A stretch of 38,387 nt of DNA. Source: Ettlia oleoabundans (Eukaryota > Chlorophyta > Chlorophyceae > Chlamydomonadales). Within the stretch, counting starts at the first letter, position 1. Each line of letters begins with the position of its first letter. The translations under genes were made by a program, and so were the position numbers. The notes beneath the pieces were generated by a model. It was given only the letters and a program-made list of their open reading frames with translations, was not told where the DNA came from and searched no databases. The DNA lies in NCBI GenBank assembly GCA_019693395.1, contig JAAMXP010000073.1, positions 1-38,387 on the forward strand. Reading direction: 5' to 3'. Shown piece after piece: positions 1 to 17,145 of the stretch.

Positions 1-27
1 ACCCACACCCACCCACACCCACCCACC
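1..27. repeat. ACCCACACCC simple repeat at window edge
   Basis: Tandem ACCCACACCC units at the left edge, in an intron of the ankyrin gene. It does not match plant/algal telomere units (CCCTAAA). Confidence 0.7.
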
Positions 28-3000
28 GCAACCGTGGATGGTTTTGCATGAAACGCCACCAGCGAGCACACGCAGGACTCAACACAAGTTGTGACACCAT
101 GTGCCCGCCGTACCTGCGGCAAAGTGGAGCGGCGTGCATCCGTGCGAGTCCTGTGCATCCACGCGGCAGCCGCTGGCCAGCAGCACCTCCGCCACCTGGT
201 GGTGGTCGGCACCGCGCCGGGCACACAGACCCGCCTGCCCGCAACCAATGGCCGCATGGTGCAGCGGTAGCTTGCGCTCGGAGTCCAACTCTGTGGCGCA
301 ATGTGGCAAGGTCAGGTTGGGGGGGGAGCGCAGAGTGGATCAGGGAAGGTGGTGGAGATAGGAGATCCCGGCTCGACAAACAAAGGCAAGGTACAGGGAA
401 GGCGGGCCCAGCAAGCCCAGATGCAGCGACACATGTTGCTAAATGCGCATGCGATCTGAGCCAGCAACAGGGGCGAGGCAAGGCGAGGCGCGATGGCATG
501 CCCATGCTGGCAATAGGGTTTGCTGAAGCATAACGCGGTGCAAAGGAAGGCTATGCAGTACAAAGCGCAGTACCTGCCATGTCGAAGCCTGAGCCGTACA
601 GGTACTGCAGCACATCCAGGCTGCCCTCCCGCGCCGCCGCGTGCACAGGCATCTGCCCCGCCTCACGACAATTCTGCAATGTTTGATTGGGGTGCGGAAG
701 CGAGGCAGGGTGTTAGGCACGGCAACAGCAGGTTGGCAGAGAGGCTAATGCGATTGACTAAGGAAGAGCAAGGACCCCCAGAGATGATGCTCTCCAACGT
801 GGGCAGAACAGGCAAACTTAGTTGGCTCGGCTCTTTTTGCCCACCCAAATAGTCATGGCAGCCATTGAGCTGCTCCACACCTGGTGCTGGAACATTTTCG
901 TATAGGACCAATTGCCCACTACCTACAGTCCACCCCCTTCCAACCGGTTCACCTGTGGCGTGGCAGCCCCCGTCATCAGCACAATGCCCACCATCTCACT
1001 ACTGCCCCCACGAATGGCGGCAGTCAGCAATGCCGCGCCCGCCCCTGCCGAAGGCCCCAGGCTTGGCGCAGAGGGAGAGAAGAGCAGCACAAACAGCGCC
1101 AAGTCGCCACGAAGAGCGCAGTAGTGCAGTGGCATGCAGCCGTGAGCATCCATGGCCGTCGCTGAAGCGCCGGCATCCAGCAAGGCGTGCGCTGCACCCA
1201 CGTGACCCGCCTTGGCTGCCAGGTGTAGGGGGGTCTGCCCCTCGCCCGACACCAGATCAGTGGCCGCTCCGCTTGCCAACAGTTTGCGCAGTATACCTGC
1301 AGCGGACATGAGGGAAAGCGCGCGCAATTCGTTGGCAACTTCCAGGCACTTGTCAAGGACAAATGGCACCCGCGTTCCCCCGGGGCTGTTGCTGCATATA
1401 TCACAGCCGCACTAGTCAATCACTCAAGTTGATTCCTTCTCTCCCAGCTTTTCTTTGACCCTCACGCAAACGTGCATCAGAATACCGCCCCCACCACACC
1501 TGTGCTGCCCTTCAACGCTGCCCAGTGGAGTGCGGTGTAGCCCCTGCTGTCCGCCACATTTAGGCCGCCACCAAACGCGGCAGGTGTGGAGACGTCAGTC
1601 CCCTCCCCAGAGATGCTCGCCGCTGATCCCTCGCCACTTGCTGCAGCATGCGCCGTGTCCTGGCTAGCCATACTTGGCGCAGCCGGAGCGGCAGGCGCAG
1701 CGAATGCAGGCGCGGCAGGCTGCCCCCCAGCCTGTGCAGCTGCGGTTGCAGTTGAGACCTGCTCCCTGCCCGGCAGATGCGCCTGTATGAGCAGCTCTGC
1801 AGCCGCCGACTGGCCGTGAATGATGGCGCTGTGCAATGGTATGCGCCCCAGCCCCCGCCCATCTGTGCGTGCCAGGCAGGCGGCGCCTGCGGCTGCCAGC
1901 AAGGACTGAAGCACTTGCATGTCACCGCGGCTGGCAGCCTCATGCAGCAAGTCCTCCTGCTCCAGTGCAGCCTCCACGTTGCAACGCCCACCCTCAAGCA
2001 GCCAGGCAACCAGCGGTGCCGCGCCGCTGTGCACCGCAGCAGCCAGCACCATGCTGCCGTCACGCCCGCTCAGGTCCAGCCCCCGGGCAACAAGCGCCTG
2101 CAGCACCTCCAGCTGTCCGGCTGCAGGAGACAAAGCAACAGGGGGTGGGTGCTGGCGTACTTGAGAGCTGTCGGGCCAATTGATTTAAGAATTGCAGCAA
2201 CAAAACAGGACCAACACATCATGCACAAACCACCTACGGTAGTCATGTGCCGCTACAAAGGCAACAGCTACCAATGCAGGCGGCTTGCAACATTTCTAGC
2301 CTGCTTCATAATGTTTGTGCCAGCCTTTACGCCCCAATTACCTCTGGCTGCACACTCGGCAAAGGAGAGGCGGAATGACTCCGCCACCATGCCACGCCCA
2401 TCCCCCAAATTGTCCCAGGCGGGATGCTTCATGGGTGGGTCAGCTGCCAAGCAGCGCAGCAGCTCCAGCTGGCGTGCGGCAGGCTCGCCAGCAGCAGGTT
2501 GGGGTGGACACTCCTCGAAATCTGCTGTGACATTATGGGAAGCGCAACAGCAAGCGAGGGATGAACCAGGTGTCAATGGGCAGCGTGGGTTGCAACAACC
2601 ATTGAGAGCAACAACATACTCTGTTGACTGTGAGCTCAAACGTCTGAGGGCAGCCAAAGACAAGCTTCTGCGCCGTGCATGCCAGAATGGCAGAGTCTTT
2701 GTCGTGATCCCTTGCCCTCTGCCTGCTCTACAACAGTACCTGATCCATTCGTGAACCAGCAGCCAGCAGCCAGTAGGGCAGGCACAAGGTGGGGGTGGCC
2801 ATTGAGCACCGCCAGGTCCAATGAATTGCGAGCCGAGAAATCCAGCCGCCGTGGGTCCGCCCCGGCATGCAGAAGCGCCAGCACCGCTGCCTCGCAGCCC
2901 TGTGATGCCGCCAGGTGCAGCGCTGAACCTCCCTCTGTGCCGTCTGCCAGCGGCCCCGCCACGCTGTCTGGCATGTAGCCGGCCAACAGCAGCTTCTCAA

Positions 3001-6000
3001 CAATGTCTGCACAGGCAGGTAGATAGGGTGGGGCGGGGTGGGTGCGTGAGTGGGGGGCATTCAGAATGCTTTGTCGAAGCACTGGACTCAGTTTCAGTGT
3101 CATAAAATGAAATGCAAGCATGGACGGAAACAAGCGGGCGAGGACACCTGGCAGTCTAGAAGGTGTAAAAGGGCTGGCAGCAAGCCCTTTTACATGTGCA
3201 CATGAATGGTGGAACCCTCCATAGCTGCCGCCAACTTGATACCCAGCCCTGGCTATACACCACACGCTACACCATTTGCCAACCTGAGAATCCTCGCTCT
3301 GCTGCCAGGTGTGCGGGGGCGATGGCATGCGGGTCACAGGCTGCCACCGAGGCCCCCGCAATCACAAGCTTGGCTGCAACCTCCGTGTGTCCCGTTCGTG
3401 AGGCATAGTGGAGGGCTGCAGCGGGCAGACAGGAGGGGGGTTATCAGCTGCTATGACACCGGTGCTGAACAGTACTACAGTGTGCTACACGGGTGTTGCG
3501 GTGAGCTTGCTTGTTCACAGCTTGGCAAGAGACTGGCAATAGGTACACCGCTGCCGAGGCAAGCAGCCATGCCTTTCCGCGGCATTCCCACCTGTCCAGC
3601 CATGCAGGTCGCACGGATCAACGAGCGCGCCCTTGGCCCATAACTCCACAACAACTGCATGGACGGAGGGGCAGGACGGGGCAGGTGATGTGAGCAAGCC
3701 TGTAGGAGGCAGGGAAAGCGCAGTGAGTTGCAAGGCTTGTAGCCCTCAGCACAAACAATACCCACTGGCTTTTTTCTTAGTACAAACAACAGCCTTGCAC
3801 CCCCAATTGCCTTGCTACAACCCACACACCTGCATCATGGCCCCTTGCAGCTGCCAGGTGCAGCGGCGCTCGTCCCTGCAAATCAGGCGCGTCCAGCTGC
3901 ACACCTGGCGTGCGGCACAGGCGTGCCACCACCTGCAGCATTGACATGAGACCAGCCAGTGAACAAGAGCCTTCGTCAGCAATTCAACAGGACAGTAGCA
4001 ATGCCTGTCGTGCATCCAGAATCCCTCGCCCGAATCACGCCTACAAAAAGGAAGGTCATGCAAGCAGTACATGGGCGCAGACATCCTATCCCACCTGCTC
4101 ATGCCCTGCATAGGCCGCTAAGTGCAGTGGCGTCGCTCCTTCAATGTTCTTGGCGTTGACGTCGCACTGCAGGCAGTGTGAACGATGAACTCGTGATATT
4201 GAGTTTGGCCATGGGAGGATAGTCAAAGACCATTGTTGAGCACAGCTTTTGCAAGGATAGGCATGCTGCAGTGTAAAGTGCTTGAAACATCAAACTTGTG
4301 TTGGTGACTGCGGCGCTGCTGCAGTTCCTTGCCAGCGAAGCATTCAGCCTCAGCTTTGCATCAGCGAGCGTGAATCAATGGCTCACCTGCCGGTAGGATA
4401 GCAATTCCACCACCACCTCCAAGTGCCCGTATAATGCTGCCAGGTGCAGTGCTGTACAGTACTGCAGGCTGGGGGCACTGAGCTCAGGAGGACCTGCAGT
4501 GACATACCGTCCACGCTTGGGTGGCGGCGCACGGCCGCTCTGCCGTCGAACAGGCTTCGCTGTGCGTGCTGAGCTGGCGCTGCCGCCGCTGCATGCACTG
4601 CAGGGCTTGCCCTCGCCACAGCTCTCGGGTTCGCATGTTTCGCCAGGTGACTCAGAGTCTGATCCCTCCTCCTCCTCCTCCTCTTCCCCCTCCTGCTGCA
4701 GTTCAAGCTGCTCCAGTCTCATGTCGGGGTGTTGCTTCAACAGGGTGCGGTAATCCATGGGCAGCGGTTTGTTGATGCTGGTGCCAGCAGCGGTCAGCTG
4801 TCGAACAATGTCGGCCCGCCCCGTAGCTGCAGCCACGTGCAGAGCTGCAACACAGCAAGGGGTTCCTGGTTACAAGACCATGTTCTCAACCAGCCCCATA
4901 CCCCTCACACCACAGCAAATAAAACGTTGCCGGCCCACGCAGGCGGATTGCCAACCTAACAGCAGGGCCCTGGCCAGCAGCAGGATTACAACCTCAAGTA
5001 AAAAGAGCAATGTATTGCCAGCAATATAAGAATCCCACCTGTCCTTCCCAGCAGGTCCATGCGATCCACAAGGCTGCCCCCCAGTAACATGCTCAGGGGC
5101 AGGCTGGCGCTGCCGCTGGCGGGTGCTGCCACCTGCTGCGGCAGCGACAGGCCGCGGGACGCCACCTCTTCTTGCAGGTTGGCCACAATGCGCTGCAACA
5201 AACAGAGGCACGTGCGCTGGCACTGTCACATGCACATGCAGCAACTTAGGCAACAGCAGCTGCAATGTGAGCTAGGTGCACCAACAGCTCAAAGCATGAT
5301 CCAATCAATGTAATATAACCACAAGCAAAGAGCCGTCGCATCCTTGTCCTACCTGTGATAGATCATGAACGAGGCTCAAGCTGTCCAACAGGCCCCTCTG
5401 CAGTTCAGGTTGTGCAGCGCCAGTGGCCCTGCTGTCCAGGCCTGGCGTATCTGTAACTCTGACACTCCTAGATGCAGTGCCAGCGGTTTGCTGCACGCCA
5501 GCTCCATCAGTGGAAACAGCGGCTGCTGCAGGAACAGCACCCGAACGGCTGTGACTGGCACCGCTGCTGGTGGGTGCACCACCAAGGTCGGCTTCCTGTC
5601 CTGCAGCCGCCTCCGCAGCCGCAGAGCCGTTGATGTTCAGCTTGGAAACCTGGCGAATCACCCGCTGAACAAGGAATGGCTTGCTGCCACACTCTCTGCT
5701 GCTGGACACCACACCAGGGATGTTGTCCCCAACCTCTGCGCTCGTGCTGCTGCCACCTGGCGTGTCGGGGGGCCCACCAGTCTGCTGTTGCCCCGACTGC
5801 TGCATGCCATTGGCAGGTGATCCTCCTGTGCCTTCCTCGTCAGGTGGAGGTGTGGGTGAGCTATACGGGGAGTCTGGTGAGGCTGCACGCTTCCGCCGCA
5901 GCCGCCGCCGCTTCCCATCCACATCCACCGCCTCAACAGTGAAGGCCCTGGTGGCAGCTGCAGCCACCGGCGCAGCGCTATTAACCGCGACGCAAGAAGC

Positions 6001-6629
6001 AGAGGCCGCCGCGGCATGCTGCACTACAGGGGCTGGTCTCGCATATGGCGCCCCAGCACTTGACATACCATTGGCAGGCGTCCCAGCTGCCGCTGCTGCT
6101 GCTGCAGGTACAGGGCCAGAACTGCTGCTGTTGCTGGCACCTGCGCTGCTGCTTTCCTTGCTGGAGCTGCCAGCAGGGGATCCGCTAGACGCCGGGGGCT
6201 GAAGAGACAGCTGCAGCGCGATCATGGCTGCAACTTCGCCATCATATTTGCTGCGCCACTCCGAACCCAGTGCCAGGCTAAGCACCGGCAGCCAGTTGTG
6301 TGCAACAAAGGCGTCCCAGCTGCCGGCCGCAGACGGCGTGTTGGCATACTCGCTCTGCACATCACCAGGCACAAACCAATGCCACATGTGACAGCTCTTC
6401 TTCATGTTCATCCAGCATGAGCAAAAACATTGCGTGGTGTTGATAGGAAACGAACCCAAGGGGCAGGCCCAGTGAAGCGTGGCGCCAGAGGCGGCGCCGT
6501 TTCGCCCTTGGCAGCAAGTCGCCTCACCAGCATCTGGGCGGCGTTGGTAGCGGGCAGGGCGCATCCTTCCAATAGCTGCTGTAAGCCATCAAACTCAGGC
6601 TTGGCAGCCCCGCTCTCGTCAGTCACCAT
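1..6629 (-). CDS. Long ankyrin-repeat protein (3' end beyond window)
   Basis: Fourteen exons join in phase: 6629-6429, 6354-5353, 5192-5039, 4844-4387, 4166-4095, 3932-3830, 3654-3592, 3415-3284, 3006-2740, 2521-2342, 2120-1500, 1296-953, 673-574 and 290-114, about 1290 residues so far. The last visible exon ends on a donor at 113, so the gene runs off the left edge. The N-terminal 400 residues are mostly Ala/Ser/Gly-rich and disordered, with a basic nuclear-localisation-like patch (KRRRLRRKR). From about residue 450 there are roughly 17 ankyrin repeats with the TPLHLAA...GH hallmark, interrupted by an acidic Glu run (about 4665-4700) and an Ala/Pro-rich insert. Repeats read continuously across introns, for example GHEQ|VVARL, which confirms the splicing. 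No catalytic domain is visible, so a protein-interaction scaffold is inferred. The intron between exons 1 and 2 has a weak GTTTTT donor and is the least certain. Confidence 0.85.
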
Positions 6630-7266
6630 GTGAGTGTATGCGCAACCCTGAAGGCGTAGGCGTTAGCTTGGGGTTGATTAGCAATGATTCTTGTAATAAA
6701 GCAGCAGATAGCAGGCTGCACAGCAGCCCCAGGCTTGCTCAGTGAGAACCTGGCTCTTCAAGCTTAGGCTGCCCTGCACCAGGACCTGCTGAGGAGAGCC
6801 AAACAACCTCCAACAATGTATCCGGGCAGTTCCGAGTGTTGGACCACGCGCTCAAGCGCCTACCAGCCCTATGCACCTCACCTTCTCGCATTCAGCGCAA
6901 GTCCTTGGCTGCTTCCGCCCAAACTCTTTAGAGAATAGCCAGCCCGGAAATGGCGGCCTTGCAAGCCGGCTTTCGACAGAAGGTGCAAGAACCTATCAAG
7001 TCAAGGATTGCTAGCTCAAGGCTTGGGCTGGACGCCTCAGGTATTAAAATAAGGCGCCAGAGCACGTGCTTCAGAGTAGCGCTGAGCCGCAGGCCGTCAT
7101 AGACGGGACGATGCCAGCTCAGCGACCTCGTCTTCTGGTCATTTATTTATTGAATTCTGGCCATTTACTTATACATGCATGCATTGATTGCGCCACAAAA
7201 ACCCTGACGCACTGTGGCAAAGGTCTTTAGGGTGACGGCAGTCAAACGAAGCCAGCCCTTGATGCA
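6630..7266. promoter_or_regulatory. Divergent intergenic region, ankyrin gene / ADC synthase
   Basis: The 637 bp lie between two divergent start codons and must hold both promoters and 5' leaders. The end nearest ADC synthase is AT-rich (about 7138-7180, TTATTTATTGAATTC followed by alternating CATGCATGCA). A CTTTAG at 7225-7230 could be the acceptor of an unseen leader exon. No core element can be assigned with confidence by eye. Confidence 0.45.
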
Positions 7267-13161
<5,895 letters not shown>

Positions 13162-14134
13162 AGGCAAGGTGCATTGTGCATGTAGTGATAGAACCTACTG
13201 GGATTTGTTATGAAGACCGTGCCAACTCTGTACATGGCATGGCAGGTTCTGTGTCTTTACGACAGTGGTAATCCCACTTAGGCAGCCTTGGGCTGCTGAC
13301 TGTACTGATGTTACACAAGGGCCACAGAGAGAGTTGGTGGTGGCCGGAGGCAATACAACTGTGTTGTCAGTGCAGGATGGACACCTGCCTCCTTCAGCGC
13401 AATAAGGAGGTGTGGGCAGTCCGAAAAAAGCTTAACAGATTGATGCTGTGCGTTGAGGGGTGAGGCACTTCAGGGGTGCATTTGGAAAGGGCAACTCAGG
13501 TGACTCAGGCGTTGTCAGCAGGCGAACAGCAAAGAAGGCTGTGCCAACGAACTGGGGGCATGTGCCAAACGAAAGAGGACAGGATTGGGATGGATCCAGG
13601 CTTTTGTGCAAGGAAGTGGGGGTTCAGAGCACAGTAAGTGTTGCGTTTGGGTAGAAGACGAAGAGGAATAGCGTCAGCACCTGAGAGCGGCAGCAATAAC
13701 GGGAGGCCAAAATCAAAAGCCAGCATTGGGCCTGCCAACAGAAAGAGGAAGAGGCAAAAGACAGATGGCTGGGCACATCAAACGGGGGCTGGGTTGAGGG
13801 CAGTAGGGATGCCGCAAAGCACAGCACCCGCATACAAGGGAGACGGCTGTTCTGTGTGATATGGGAATGAATCACATGTGAACGCAACATGGCAAGAATC
13901 CTGACGGGTCATGGGCAAGGGGAAGGGAAGGCAGCTGCAGGCTGGCTGAAGTCAGTGTGGTGGCAAATGGTACACCAACAAACAGGGCAAACAACATGCG
14001 TGGGGTGCAATGAGAGGCTGGCTACGCCAAGGAAAGTCTGTCGGTGCAAGGAGTATGAGAGAACTCTTACCAGCCCTGGCTTGGATGCCAGGTGCATGCC
14101 TGAGCTGAAAGGAGCCAGACCGCATGGTGCTGTC
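13162..14134. other. Convergent 3' spacer
   Basis: About 970 bp separate the stop codons of the convergent ADC synthase and the corrinoid locus. It should hold both 3' UTRs. Short open frames here lack any recognisable protein signature. I see no RNA gene, transposon or strong repeat in it. Confidence 0.5.
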
Positions 14135-17100
14135 TCAGGTGAAGGGCACAAAATGGTTTGGCAGCAGGCGCGGCCGGCAGCGCTGGCCTGGCCGCAGGCT
14201 CAGCTTGAGCACGGCGCGTTCCGGGCAGGCGCAGGCCGGCGCTTGATCGTCCCACAGCATGCGCACCAAGCACTCGACGCCCTCCACCAGCCGCGGCCCA
14301 GGACGGCAGAACAGCGGGGCATCCGCCACATACACTGCCGACGCCCTGACTGCGGGTAGCAGCCACCAGCCTGGCAGCGATGCAATGGAACAGAGGTCTG
14401 TGAGCGGGCACCGTGCACTGCCTCCATGCATGCCCGCCACAATCAGCACCTCGGGCGCGAAAGCTTGCACCTGCGACAAAAGGAACAGAGGGCAGCCGCG
14501 GGGGTGGGTCAGGCTGCAGCAGGGGGAGGAGGCCAGCAAGAGGAACAAGGACGGAGCCAAAGCCGCAGCCCGCTGACGCAGCCACAATAACAAACTCTTG
14601 AGACACGTGCCAACCAGGCAGCTAGCCAGCCAGCCAAGCAGCACAACAAGCCTGCTCACAGAAAGAGCCTGCTGCACTAAGCCCCGCACCTGCTCCCAAG
14701 TCAGGTCCACAGGCGCATCTCCTGCCTGCTCCTCCGTCCAGCAGCTGCCGCCCGCCAGCGTAACCTGGTCAGCCAGCCACCAGCCCACGGTGCGCAGTGG
14801 CCGCAGCGACTGCAGCACCAGCACACGCGGGCGGGAAGGCGCAGCGGCAGCTGCAGCTGCAGCCTCTCCTGCAACACGCCGCAGCCGCGCGCGCAGCCGG
14901 TCCACTGTGCGCAGCGCCTCCTCGCGCACACCTGCTGCCTCGCCCACCTGCAGGGCACAGGAAAGAAAGGTGAAGAGCAGCCCCTGTTCGGCAGCACTTA
15001 TGAGCTGGAAAGGGAAGAATCGGCCTTAAACAACCAAAGGACACGCCCTGCCAGCCCTCGCCCTGCCCATGCTTATGCCAGGCAACTGCTAGGCGCACGT
15101 TGCTTCCTTGTCAACTCGCCATCCGATCCCTAACACGTGCCACTCCTACCTGCTGTCTGCTGCTGTACCTAATAGCCCAGCTACTTGCATTCTCCACTCA
15201 CCACGAGCATTGAGTCGAGCACATCGCTCAGCGTGCGGCGCCGCATGCATACCACACGGCACGCTTGCTGCAGCCCAACCGCCATCAGCGCCTCCAGCAC
15301 CGCCTGCCCCATGCCGCAGCCGCCGCACATCATGGCACTGCTGGCTGCGGAGCCGTGGACACACAGCGCTGACTCCTGCTCCTCATAGACAACCAGCCCG
15401 GGGCGCTCCCGTGCCAACACCTCCTCATCAACCACAAACTCCACTTGCGTTGCCAGCTGTGCCTGTAAGTGCGGCTGCTGTGTGTGTGGCAATGGACCGC
15501 CGATAGGGCTTGCGTCACCGCCACTGGCGGCCGCTGCCAGCTGCCATGCCACGCTTCCGCGACGCTGCGCCTGCTGAGCACACGTGGGGCTTTCCCGCCT
15601 GCTGGCCGACGAGCTGGTTGCGGCGCTACTTCCCTGGCGGTCAAGCGACGAGGCGAAGGAGGGGAAGGCGGCAAAGCTGCGGCGTGCCTTCGCCCGCGCC
15701 ACAACGTCAGGAGGGAAGTCGCAGGCATCGCTGACTGCTGCCACCCTAGCACCCAAGCCCAGCGCCCACAGCAGCTCAGTTGCCCCGGGGCTCAAGCTCA
15801 CAATCTTGTCGCTGGGGGTGGGACTGCAGGCAGACGGGCGGGCAGGTGAGCAGGCAGACGTGAGCGAAAAGTTAGGGCAAACACACAGGCCAATCGGTCA
15901 AGCAGCCGGCAGGCAGCCAGAACCCACCTATGCTGCCAGTTGTAGGGCGTAGCACTGAGGGCCAGGTGGCGTGGCTCTAGCCCCGCATGCAGCTCCAGAG
16001 GGCTGGAGGAGCGAGCTGCCAGCATACTGCCGGCACTGGGGGGCCGTTCATATGACGACGACCGATGGTGCCTGCCGTTAGGAGGGCCCCATGCGCCGCC
16101 CGCGGTGCCAGTCGCGGGGTACAAGGGTGCTGCTGGTGCAGCGGGAGGATGAGGCGCGTGCGCGGCTGCTGCAAAGGCGCTGGCACTGAGGCGGCCATTC
16201 GCCAGCGGCGGAGGCGCATGCTGGTGCAAATGAGGCCAGCTGTAGCAGTTGGGAATGTGCCCCGAGCTAGCTCTTGTTGCTGCCTGCTGCTGCCGGTGCC
16301 TGCCGTTGTAAGGCAGCGACGCCATACTTTCCAACGGCAAAGGTGGAACGTGCGGAGGCTGGTGGTGCTGATGCTGACCGTAGTGCCCATTCTGCAGCTG
16401 CACATTCATATGCCCATACTGCAAATGGTGCTGCTGCCCTGCTGCTTGCATGTGTGCCGGCACGCCACCAAAGTAGCCATGCTGCGCTCCCTGTAGCTCT
16501 GGTTCACGGGGTGACAGCTGCTGCGGCGAGTCACTGAGTGGCGGCGACAGCACCTCACCGGGGGGCAGCACCCCCACACCAATGTGAGGGCTGTAACTGC
16601 TCAGTGAGTTCATGCTGACAACCTTGGACAGAGTGGTGGCAGGAGACAGCGAGCGCAGCGGCATGCCGGGCTGAGCCAGGCTGCCATGCCGCAGCAGGTC
16701 TGCAACGCCGGGGCGAGCAGGACAAGAGGGGCAGCGCAGTCAGATGTGCAGCAATAAACGACAACATCCAGCCAGGGAGAGTCAGCCATCAACGATTGCA
16801 GCACACACTGGGAAACGGTTCACAACAGCGCCAGGCGGCAAGGGCTCCTCACAGTGTGTGCCATTCTCGCCCTGGGGCAGCGACACGTGATGTCGTGCTG
16901 TGGGCAGCCCATCCTCCGAATGCCCGCGGTGCAGCTCCCCTGTCCCTGCTGCGAGCCGCTGCTTGGCCGCCAGCCGCTCATCACGTGAGAAATCGGGGGA
17001 AGATCGGCACTGCTGCACTGTTCGGCCCCCCTTGGTTGCAGACTGCACAGCAGGGACAGAAGTGCTACTATAGGGAGCAGCAAGTTTGCATTTGCAGGTG

Positions 17101-17145
17101 CAAGCAGCCTACATCAGGCAAAGACAGCGAAGAGGCTATGCACAT
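14135..17145 (-). other. BtuF/TroA-like (helical-backbone metal receptor) module
   Basis: Exons 15823-15202, 14947-14690 and 14470-14135 encode a substrate-binding-protein fold close to cobalamin-binding BtuF-type proteins. They begin with IVSLSPGATELLWALGLG and CDFPPDV, continue with LARERPGLVVYEEQESALCV and RRTLSDVLDSMLVVGEAAG, and end with a second lobe containing EVLIVAGMHGG and SLPGWWLLPAVRASAVYVAD. The family binds corrinoids or metal chelates in a cleft between two lobes joined by a long helix. Preceding it is a roughly 330-residue low-complexity region with a His cluster at about 16350-16500. There is no signal peptide, unlike bacterial periplasmic BtuF, and no permease or ATPase gene nearby, so a soluble binding role is inferred rather than classic ABC import. 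If this is a separate gene, the best start I can find is 17145. Confidence 0.8.

Noticed and set aside
1..27. Possible telomere at the left edge
   Set aside because: The unit is ACCCACACCC, not CCCTAAA-type, and the ankyrin gene clearly continues past it.
1777..2754. 325-codon open frame on the + strand
   Set aside because: It lies antisense to well-supported ankyrin exons, has no domain signature and reflects high GC content.
5305..6564. 419-codon single ORF with an ATG at 6564 as the ankyrin protein's start
   Set aside because: The upstream frame from 6629 joined by a 74-bp intron reads better; residues before SEYANTP in the single ORF are Cys-rich translation of intron sequence.
16782..17083. 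Separate small gene before the BtuF-like module
   Set aside because: The frame has no in-frame ATG of its own and splices in phase to both the CbiA side and the BtuF side, so it is better read as a linker exon.
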